Shown: piece by piece, positions 54,700 through 64,000 of the stretch
How the letters are laid out: each line of letters starts with the position of its first letter
Position numbering within the stretch: the first letter of the stretch is position 1
Assembly (NCBI GenBank): GCA_003024785.1
Contig: PUQB01000982.1
Span: forward strand, 1-64,000
Length of the DNA stretch: 64,000 bases
Reading direction: 5' to 3'
From: Selaginella tamariscina
Lineage: Eukaryota; Streptophyta; Lycopodiopsida; Selaginellales; Selaginellaceae
Position numbers and translations under genes: made by a program
The notes under the pieces: generated by a model
Told to the model about the DNA's origin: nothing
Seen by the model: only the letters and a program-made list of their open reading frames with translations
The model's database searches: none

Positions 54700-56190
54700 T
54701 CCAAGTCAATTGGTAGTCTTGTCTGTTGGGCTTGCGATCTCGTGATTGCCCGACATTTCTACATGGTGGGCTTGTGGTGCGAGGCCTGGTGTTACCGTGG
54801 CCGGGGCTAGTCCTTTGGCCACCCTGTGGCCTTTGGTACGTGCGCTTCTAGCATGGGCTTGAGCATCGCGATCCAAGAGCATCAATATAGTGGATGGTGT
54901 TCGCTGCACAGCATGCAGATTAATCTCGGCGTTCCGGCCGTCTGTTCATGTCGTTGTACCTTGGTCAATTCCGTTGGTGCTCCCAGGAGTGTGACCTCTG
55001 GTTGCGGTCTCCTGATCGCGATCTATGGCGAGGTTGGCCATCGCCGCGGCCCCATACCGTTGGTCTCCCATGTGGTCTGCCTCCTGTTGCTCGACGGCCC
55101 AGGCAGCTACCTAGGGTAGCGTGTTATTTAAGAGCTCGGTTAGCCGGTAACAATCATCCGTGTTGTGGGACCCATGGACATTACACACTTTGCAATATTT
55201 ATCCCTATGCGCAGTGTATCCTAACTGAGCAAGAGTTGTCATTAGGTCCTCCTGCCGTGTTGCCGCCTTGTGGGTCTCCTTCGTTGTGATTGCTCGTGCT
55301 CCCTAGCTCCCGCTCGTCTCACCTTCCTGGCAAGTTTTGGGACATCTTAGAGATTTTCTTTGTCTGTGGTGGTGTTGTTTGCTCCCTCGGCATCTGATTT
55401 GTCCTGCGTCTTCCTCTCCTGCTGTCTCTCAGCTTCCCGCCTCAGCCTTCTTAGCATACCTGAGTAACTTGTCAAACATCCGATTGTCGTTTAGGCCGAT
55501 CCACTTATGGATCTCCGGCCGCAGTCCCTTCCGGTACCACATTTTCTTGGTCAAGTCGACTGGGGCATCCTTAATCGGGCGATGTACCCCATCATGTAGA
55601 CCGTTTATTTGTCAACGACTCTCCCACTTTCTGTTTCAAGCTCGTTAACTTATGGATTACCTCTTCCTCACTCTTTTCCTCTTAGAAGGTATCCAGAAAC
55701 GCCCTTCGTGCGGTTTCCCAGCAAGCTCCTTTGTTTGCCTCGTGGAATCGCATCCACCAAATGTGTGCCTTTTTGTTTAGAGTGCATGCGAATGCACTTA
55801 GCTTCTTATGGTTGTCGCTTATGCTTCTCAATTTGCATACATGTTCGAACTTGTGCACATGCTAGTTTGCGTCTTCACCCTTCGCTCCACGGAATGCGAG
55901 TAAGGGCACTATTACGGTGCTCTCCTACATCCGATTGAGCATGCGGGCTAGTAAGGTCATCGGATCAATTCCCATGGCATCCCATTGAGCCTGAGAAGTG
56001 CTCCGATCCGAACCCTCCACTTCGGACGTGTTGTAGTCTACGTCCCGGTATTTTGCAGGTACCTTTCTCCTTCCTCGCACTCCTGCCTCTTGTTGAGGGT
56101 GGGTGACGAGGACGGATCCTCCCGGCTATCCCTCAGGGCCCCCCTTCACGGGACCAACTTGATGGCTAGTGGCACGGCATACCTCGGCTA
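54700..56190 (-). pseudogene. gag: gag region of G
   Basis: Stop-interrupted on the minus strand. A zinc knuckle YCKVCNVHGSHNTDDCYRL is readable near 55140-55200, and LNDNRMFDKLLRYAKKAE near 55440-55500. The open frames on the plus strand here have no domain and are treated as shadows. Confidence 0.6.
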
Positions 56191-56477
56191 GACGGTATTC
56201 CCTCATTTAGTGGGTGGCTTTGTAGGACCGTGCACGAAATCCCCTCGCGGCGTCAGACGGTCGTGGTTGATGGGGCGGATCCTCCTCGCCCTGAGACGGT
56301 ATCCCCTCATCTCGTGGTGATTGCGGCTTGCCGTGCGCCCTTGCGGATTTCCCTCAAGGGGTCGATACAGTCTTGGTCGCTCGGGCAGATTTTGGACAGA
56401 ATCCCCTCGTCCCTTGCCTAGAGTGGCCACTGTGTGGGCCCCTTACTGGTACCTCCTCCCAGTCCGTCAGTCCATCA

Positions 56478-56601
56478 ATTCCTAATTGGCATTAGTGGTA
56501 GAAACAATAGACCCAAGTTTAATTCCCATGCATGCACTTTGTAACATATTATGATGACTCAGGCAGTTGGCAATAGCTTCCCCAATTGACACTAGTGGTA
56601 G
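56478..56601 (+). repeat. Dispersed about 110-bp repeat, copy 2
   Basis: GGTAGAAACAATAGACCCAAGTTT..CCCATGCATGCAC..ACTAGTGGTAG. It continues at 57282 after removal of the solo LTR. Confidence 0.75.
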
Positions 56602-57278
56602 TGGTCATCGGGGACTCCACAGTGGTGCTTGCTATGAAGCCTCGGTGGTCGCCAGGACACTGTAGATAGCGTCCAATCCCTGGGGTCCACGTCGGTAAGC
56701 TGGCCTTACCTTAGGAGTACTTGAAGGTGCTGAATGGCCTCTACTTGGACACTGCGAGGGTCTGTGTACATGGGTGGGGGAGTTCTCCTAAAGCAATGCT
56801 ACAGCTTGGTAGCTGAGTACGTTGTTGGCCTAGGAGCGGAGTGAGAGGAGAATCACCGGAGAGATGGTGAACAAAAGGAACATGTATTTATATATATATG
56901 CCTGCCTGAGCACAAGCTGCCTCAGGAAGGTGGAGCAAGATACAAAACGAAAACTAGACTAAAAGAACCCGACCATTACCAGCCTTTCCTCCTTATATAG
57001 TGGGTCGGCTAGCGCTAGACCCTAAGTACAGGTGGCACTTTCTCACTGGTTTGCCGCCATGTGACAAAGTCCTACCTGTCACATTTATGTGCCCTTACGC
57101 GTGCTGTCCTGAGTACCATGGGTAGTTGATCCAAACGATTGGATCTACGCCTGGTTAAGCGCCGCCTGACAAATGTCGCCGTCAGTCCGTACTTGCAGTA
57201 CCTTCATTGCTCAGCGCTCCGTCCGTCGCTCGTTTACGCCGGCTAACAGTTTGACAGTGGTCAAACCATTGTCAACCA
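56602..57278 (-). mobile_element. Solo LTR of the G family
   Basis: 677 bp, TGGTCATCGG..TGTCAACCA, flanked by GGTAG on both sides (56597-56601 and 57279-57283). The dispersed repeat reads through the empty site (ACTAGTGGTAG then TGCAAAGTTTTG). Confidence 0.85.
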
Positions 57279-57326
57279 GGTAGTGCAAAGTTTTGCCACA
57301 CAATAGACCCAGTTTCGCTTCTCGTG

Positions 57327-58304
57327 TGTCATAGTTTTTACTATGACTCAACCCTTTACTTTGGGGTGAGTTGTGTGATGAACCCTAGATTATGACTCGA
57401 CCCTTTACTTTGGGTTTTGACTGTTGTTACCTATTGAGTTGTGTGACAAACCCAGATGTAGAAGGAACAGGCCCACATAGTGCACTTGGGTATTTAATGA
57501 TGGTTCGGTCGGGTGACGTTAGGTATTTACAAAAAACTTTAAGCAAAGCTAGCACTTCCATTTAGAAAACTCTCCCCCGGTTTGACATTCTAAGTTAGGT
57601 TTTTTGCAAAGTATAGTTGTCAAAAAAGGGTTAGGGACACCCCTAGGGTTGACCTAAACCTAGGGTTGCCCTAATACCCCCCCCTAGGGTTAGGTTAGGC
57701 ATCTTTTTTCATAAAGGGTTGGCATTTTCGTTCCTCATTTAGGAAAACAGGGCCGTCACATAATTAATGTAGAGTGTATGTAGTGAGATTTCTTGGGTTC
57801 AAAAGAGAGCTCGTTAACCTCCTACCGGTGCAAGCTAAACTTGTGTTGTCAAGGCACAACTCTCCATTGTGCCGCCCCAACTTCCACACGACAAGGGTAC
57901 GTCTCACCTTTGGGTAGATTATCCTTATCGTTAGCAAGATCTCGCCTTTGTGACCGGGTACATCACTTCTATGGAATTAGTCAAATTCCTTGGTCCAAAA
58001 ACCTATTCGCAAGCTCAAAGGCATTGCCCGAGTTCACATTTTGCAAAACTAGTGATTGAGGCCTTGCTCCGACTGCTTCAACCACGCCAAGCTAGAAACA
58101 ATACATGTAGCTCGGCTAGTCCATGTATCCTAATTCACGAGGTGAGCCTTGTTCGTGGACTTAGTCAGCTGGGGATTTAAGTTCCTAGGGGATGAGTTCC
58201 TAATATGGGTTACTTTACCAGATTCCGTGGGGGTTTCTAAAGAGGGGATTCCAGGGTTGGCATCTAGCAAGCTGCCTTCGTGGCACCATGTAAAAACTTT
58301 AACA
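57327..58304 (+). mobile_element. Solo LTR of the A/B family
   Basis: 978 bp, TGTCATAG..CTTTAACA, near full-length match to the LTR of B. No primer site or internal region follows. The flanking 5-mers (TCGTG and AGAGG) do not match, so it may result from a recombination between copies. Confidence 0.75.
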
Positions 58305-58479
58305 AGAGGATTTCCTAGTAGACATAAAGGAGGATCTCATGGAAGTTTCTGTGATAGTGCAGAGGAAGGTCGTAAAGAAAGCCATCGAGAATGTCTAATA
58401 TGACACTTTTCCCTGGAATGTTGGGAGGAACATTGATGTACCCAATATTTTCTACATAAAAGAAGGAAAATCCTAGTAG

Positions 58480-58705
58480 TTGTATAATGTTTTACCACAT
58501 AGTAGACCCAAGTTTGATTCCCATGCATGAACTTTTTCACATATTATGTCAGTTCAGTTTTGCCAACTCATGTGGTTGGCAATATCTTCCCTATTCAACA
58601 CTAGTGGTAATACAAAGTTTTGTCACATAGTAGATGCATGTTTGATTCCCATGCATGAGCTTGTCGACTTAGGTGGTTGGCATAACTTCCCCAGTCGACA
58701 CTAAA
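58480..58705 (+). repeat. Dispersed about 110-bp repeat, two tandem copies
   Basis: CACATAGTAGA..GTTTGATTCCCATGCATGA..GTGGTTGGCA..CACTAGTGG, at about 58480 and 58605. Confidence 0.8.
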
Positions 58706-58732
58706 CATTACAACATAGATATAGGTTCAATC

Positions 58733-58985
58733 CTCAAATGGTTAATATAAGTTCTTTTAATTCAACTCAAATAGTTAATATAAGTTCTTTTAATCGGCAC
58801 TAGTGGTAGAATAAGTTTTTGTCACAAAATAGACATAGATTTGGTAACCAAGTCATCCTCAATTTAATTGACAAGTGATCTTTGTTGTACTTCATTTAAA
58901 ACCAACTCCAGTGAACAACATAAGCTCTTTGAGTCATATTTCATTTGGTGCCGACTCCAATGAACAACATAAGCTCTCCCATGAT
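58733..58985 (+). repeat. Short tandem duplications
   Basis: GTTAATATAAGTTCTTTTAAT occurs twice (58741 and 58776). AACAACATAAGCTCT with its upstream CAACTCCA-type context also occurs twice (58914 and 58963). Confidence 0.75.
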
Positions 58986-59403
58986 AGCAATTAGGTACCC
59001 AAGTCATCATTTAGTAGATATCCATGTCAATCCCTCATAGGTGGCTAGGTCATTCCCATGGGTCTTTATTTTGTACCAACCCAATTTGTTAGCATAAGCA
59101 GCACCAATAAATAGCAAATCACTCTTTGTCTATTAACCCACTTTTAGTCCTCCCAACCTTTTTAACGAAAAAAAAACTATTGAGCCCTTCCTACCCTTCT
59201 AGGCCCCACAGGGAGTTCACATTTGAGATGGGTATGTAGTATCTGTGTGCACCCAAAGGGTTCTTTTACTATTAAATTTGTACTATATGTGTAAGGTAGA
59301 ACATGGTGTAGAAAAGCTAAATTAGGGTTAGGGTATCCGAGGCAAGGGATGGATTTTCTTGTTCATGTGGTAGGAAACTTAAGTGAATGGATAAGGATGT
59401 GTA
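58986..59403. other. Spacer
   Basis: Nothing recognised. Confidence 0.5.
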
Positions 59404-60003
59404 TGTCAAAGTTTTTACTTGGTGCCACAAAACATGACTCGCCAGATGTCAACTTGAAAACCTCTCTGGAAAACCCATAAAATCTAGTAAAGTAATCCAT
59501 GTTAGAAACCCGTCTCCTAGAAACTCACACCTTTAATTGGCCAAGTTCATAGACAATGCTCACCTCGTGAATCAGGATGCATGGGTTAGTCGAGTGGTAA
59601 GTATTGTTTCTAGCTTGGCATGGATGAGGCGGCTAGAGCAACGCCTTAACCACTATTCTTATGAAACGTGAACTTGGGCAATGCCTTTTAAACTTGCAAA
59701 TAGGTTATCGGACAAGAGGAATTAGCTAACTCCTCGGATGCAGCGTACTTGATCACAAGGGCGTAATCTTGCCAATGTTAAGAGTAGACAACCCAAATGT
59801 GAGACGTACCCTTATCGTTTAAAAGTTAAGGCAGCACAACAGAGGGTTGTGCTTTGATGACATAAACTAAGCTTGCACCAGTAGGAAAATAACAAACTCT
59901 CTTTGAATGTAGGAATTCTTACTACCTATACTCTACCTTATTTATGTGACAGAGCCCTCCGCCCCCCTCTTTTTGTATTTGTGTAAGTGGGCTCACAATG
60001 AGC
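59404..60003 (-). repeat. LTR fragment of the A/B family
   Basis: TGTCAAAGTTTTTACTTGGTG starts as the LTR end of B on minus. It resembles 15265-15860 and stops near a C-rich CCGCCCCCCTC. No primer site on its left. Confidence 0.75.
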
Positions 60004-63000
60004 CAAAGATATTTAACATAATTGTTTTTTGAGTGGTATTAATGTAAAGTGACTTTTGTAGACGCATTGTGGTATTTTATAGTGGTTTATCTTTGCATAT
60101 GGTTTTTGTTATGGTTACTGGAGTGGTTTTGGTTGTCACAATGACAAATGTACTATATTATGGTGTTATATACTAGTTGTATGGGATAATATGTGGCAAT
60201 TATAATGATAAATGGCTATAAATTAAAATGTGATCAAAACAATGGTGTATAATGTGGTTTTAAATGTGGCTATCATATTCTAGTGACTATTCATATTCAT
60301 GTGATACTATTTATTCATTATCCATCAAAAGTTATCTCATCGTGATCGACTGTACCAGTGAGTTGCACTTTTCTTGTACACTCAAACTTGAACTTTCCGC
60401 CTTTGAACCATAAAAATAATCACTGCAAAGCAAATCTTTTACAACTAATGACATCATCCGATTCCACTTGCACATATCCTTCCTCTGTCTTGTCACATAG
60501 TAGAAAATGCTCTACTTTTGACTAGCTTTGCTCGGTATTTTGTTGAATTGTAGCGGGCACCAACACTATTCGCCATTCAAAGGACATTCTTCCAACCACT
60601 GTAAGTCTACTACCCCTCTCGACATTGCTTGACAACAAAACTTACTTTCAAACCTGCTCTTGTCTACACTTCTACCAGATCCCCTAGGACATCCATATTG
60701 GGCTTCTACCTTCCCCTGCTCCTAAATGAAAAGGAAATTAACTTACAAGTGACATCTTCCAGAGCAATGTTGAAACCCCTTTTGGCCATGATATGATTGT
60801 TATGAGGAATGATGCAAATCTCCTGAAGGATATCCTACACACAGAATACATGTTGCATCAAAAGGCACTCATTCAGGTGCTAAAATCTACATTCTTGTTG
60901 CTTCATGAATCACATGATGAGATGTATGTTGGTGACAATGATACTTGCTTTATATCATACAAACTCTCTCCTATAACATCATATTAACAAAGTCTGTTTG
61001 TATAGACTTTGAACAAACTGCCACTTGATAACCGGAGTGACCACAGTAACTTCATGTGGCAACCTTTTATACAAGTTAAACCAAGTCATGTTGAGGACTA
61101 GTATACACAAGCTTGTCATATATACTTGTCAATTGCTTGATGCATATATGAACTTGACATATATTTTAATTGTACAAAAACATATATATTAACTGGCTGT
61201 AGGAGAGGTGAGGGTTTCAATGACTTAGAAACCAATGCAAGCTGAGTTAACAAGAGAATACTTGATTTGATATGCCTGCCATTGTGAGTAAACTGCCATT
61301 GTGATAAACCTTAGAAAAGGATGATAATGTGGTAGAGATGTTGGTATTTACAAGCATATCTTATTTGTATAAAAGATATGTTTGTACAGTTTTGAGTAAC
61401 TACTGTTTATAGAACATAGAAACATTCTAGCCATGCATTTTTTTTTAAATATATATAAAAAAATGCTGGTATGTTTTGTCTTACCAAAAGTAAACCTAAG
61501 GGGTGTATGTAAGTATATTTTGGTATATTTTGGTGTAAATATTAGTTAAATATTCACGTAAGGTTAGATTCCTTAATCTGAGTAAGCATGTTCTAGTTTA
61601 AATTCAAAAACCAGTAGATTTTCCCTGTATACTTTCTTTCACATTAAGGAATCTATTGGTTTAAAATATTCCAGATAATAATGATTTGGTTTCTTCTCCT
61701 AAAACAAAAGTAAAAACTTTAGTTAAGTTAACAGAATGATATACAATAACTTTAACATAAATTTATTAATATAACAAATATTTATGGGAAATATTTATGC
61801 ATTTTTATTAAGGCTAGTTTTGGAAACTTAAACATATAGCTAAAAGAAGATAAATATAATATCAGAGAGTTTGTTTTATACAAACTTCACATGAGATATA
61901 ATATTGTCTGATTGTAAATTTTTTTAAAGAAAAATTACTGACAAAAATAATGTGTATTCTTAATAGGGCGTTAAGAAAAAATAAACTAAATATTAGGAGT
62001 TATGTTTATTTAACAAACTTCTTTTGTGAATCTCATTTCGCCATAAAGACACTAATAATAGCTTGACTTATGGAAATTCATAAAACGAGTTTAAATTTGA
62101 CAATGAAATTGTATACTCCTCTCTTAGTTTGGTTTAAGTACCATATATATAAATATTCAAGTACCATATATATCACAAAATCTTCAAGTAAAGGCATAAG
62201 CTATTATCCATATTATTTTAAATTGGATTATTTAATAGCTTAATATATTTTCCCAAGTAAGAACTATTAATTAGTTCATATAACATGAGAGTGAAGTTTT
62301 GGTGTATTTAATTATTTTTTATAATGCTTTTCTTTGTATAAACTGACTTATCGTGTTTTTTAAGTCATTTTCAAAAGGAATAACATTTATTATACCCATT
62401 AAATTAAACTATAGCTTTTAAATAAAGTTTATTAGTTTAAATTAAATTAATTAATAATAATATAATAATAATAAGCCTTATTTACTAGTTATTATGAAAC
62501 TTTCTAGTAATGGCTAAGTTGTGTATCCATATTAATTTAAATTGGATTAAGTTATCCCAAGTCAGAACTATTTGTTAGTTCATAAAATTTAAGAGTGTAG
62601 TTTGTGGTATATTTATTATTATAGTATAAAAGGCAACTCTAAATAATTTATTAATTATTATTACTATTACTGAAATAATAGTAATGTAATAATAAATGAA
62701 AATAGATGTTAAACTAATAACTTTTTTAAGTAAGTTATTGTTTTACATAATGGGTATATTAAATTTATTCATTTGCTTTATATTGTGAATTGGCCTTGAA
62801 AAATGACATATATAATTTCACCATGTAATTATGAATATTCTAATTTATGAATATTCCCCTGCTCCAAAATGTAGGGCCTAAAATAAAACACACTAGTTTA
62901 GGGTCCACTGTAGCTGCCCGACAGATTGCACAAAGTGCCATGGTTTGTGTGAACCGAGATTTTGGTTTGAGAGTGCAATGGGTTTGGTATACCTCCATGG

Positions 63001-64000
63001 CAACCACCGGAATGTGAGATTTCATGTTATCAATAAGTATTCATATGTATAGTGCAAGTGCATGGGCAGATTTTAATTCTGCGCATTTTATGGCATTTGA
63101 GATGACTAGGTAAGCTTTGCAGGAGATTTAATAGTGCTATGAAACATTGTTCAAAGGTCATCCGTGAGGTATGCCACGTGGCCGCATCCGACGAATACTG
63201 CCACATGGATTTTGATTTGTGCATGTGCCCAGTGCTGTGAAGGGCATCGTGTCCTTGTTTCAAACCCGGTTTCTCATGCTTATGTCTCCGTGATACATGT
63301 TCTCAGTGCAGCTCTATACAGTACAGCAGTGCCATGGCCACATTGCATATATGTAAGTGTGTGAGGTGTTTGTTTAATATGCTGTTATAGGAGAGAGTTG
63401 TATGTCAACTCTAGGGTTTTAGGATCAGCGATGGTTTTCGTGAGCGACTGGCTCCGGCAAAGCGGTGATAATATCGAGGGCAACACAGTTTGAGGAAGTG
63501 GGGGTGTTGCTACAATCCAGGTTTAGTTTTTCTGGGATCGACTTCCACACCCTAGTGTATCTTCTGGAACTTTGGAATTGTCGAAGAAGGCTTCAAAAGT
63601 GGTCACAGCGAAGGAGATACGCATGGGTCAGACTGCTCCCTAGAAACTCGTATGGAAGCTAAGAAGAAAATCAAAAGGAAGCTAACCAGTTTGCACCATT
63701 CTATACCCAAAAAAAAAAACTCTTGAAAAGTTGAAGAGGAAGCATGTTTGGGATACAACTATTGTTGATTTGCTAGCTTATCAACGAAAGTTGAAGGTCG
63801 TGGATATGGATTGTTTTTGTTCAAAAAAAAGAAAATGTCATAAATAAGCATTCCTCACAGTAAAAGAAAGGAATTCTATGTATTTATCACAAGATAATAC
63901 ACAAACAAAAAAAGAAATAAAATCCATCTCCGACATCCTGAGTATATTTTGGATCATGGCAAGAATTAAAGAATATACCAAAAGATTTAAATATAACCAA
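60004..64000. other. AT-rich region without recognised genes
   Basis: Small frames at 60793-60987, 62840-63025 and 63465-63662 have no domain. A Lys/Arg-rich frame near 63650-63845 is short and stop-interrupted. No tRNA or repeat is convincing. Confidence 0.5.

Larger units (their letters stand above)
51534..56470 (-). mobile_element. Gypsy remnant G, integrase missing
   Basis: A single LTR on the left (51534-52207, the 3' LTR of the minus-strand element), then RNase H start, reverse transcriptase, protease and gag. No chromodomain or integrase. No second LTR joins the gag side; the similar LTR at 56602-57278 has its own TSD and is better read as a separate solo LTR. The right boundary is approximate. 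Confidence 0.75.

Noticed and set aside
54547-56421. Several plus-strand frames of 60-110 codons
   Set aside because: They lie opposite the gag and protease motifs of G on the minus strand and have no domains.
56602-57278. 5' LTR of element G
   Set aside because: It has its own perfect GGTAG duplication and the dispersed repeat is continuous across it, so it is better read as a solo LTR.
60793-60987. 64-codon frame in the right AT-rich region
   Set aside because: Short, no domain, no neighbouring exon that can be supported.

Overview
This window is repeat-rich nuclear DNA of a land plant. The evidence is a split nuclear gene for chloroplast phosphoglycerate kinase with a transit peptide and GT-AG introns, Arabidopsis-type CCCTAAA/TTTAGGG motifs, and plant-type Ty3/gypsy chromoviruses, Ty1/copia, hAT and MULE elements. 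The sequence alone does not place the species. The only clear host gene is PGK on the minus strand (31676-33627); a possible four-exon small gene of unknown function lies just upstream of it (33893-35206, minus).

Left third (1-27115): one nested stack of LTR retrotransposons. An old minus-strand LTR (E, 26369-27115) is interrupted by a minus-strand gypsy element (B: internal 12197-15264, LTR split over 15265-26368). B is in turn hit by (i) a plus-strand element A (1-12196) with long, nearly identical LTRs and no recognisable coding capacity, itself split by chromovirus 1 (3081-9159, TSD GGTAT); (ii) a chromovirus pair C/D (15935-25192, TSD GTATT) reduced to three LTRs by a nested insertion plus a deletion; and (iii) a solo LTR of the same chromovirus family (25367-26220, TSD CCTAG).

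Centre (27116-38766): an AT-rich spacer, a hAT transposon with a perfect 8-bp TSD (27650-30897), the PGK gene with a G-box/I-box upstream region, the candidate small gene, and a Mutator-like element (36483-38758) with an 8-bp TSD and long terminal inverted repeats.

Right third (38767-64000): a decayed Ty1/copia (39435 to about 49540) split by chromovirus F (43382-49139, minus); a minus-strand gypsy remnant G without integrase (51534 to about 56470); solo LTRs at 56602-57278 (TSD GGTAG) and 57327-58304; an LTR fragment at 59404-60003; short tandem repeats; then about 4 kb of AT-rich DNA in which I recognise nothing.

The most interesting signal is in the chromoviruses. In each one the 12 nt that start 2 nt after the 5' LTR are complementary to a 12-mer in the LTR about 30 nt downstream of a TATA-like box, and the two sites have changed together between families. 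This is the signature of Tf1-type self-primed reverse transcription. The A/B family instead carries an initiator-tRNA-Met-like primer site. A second theme is an excess of single-base homopolymer indels, including three missing G's that cancel inside the PGK coding sequence. Some of the 'broken' frames may therefore be consensus errors rather than true decay.
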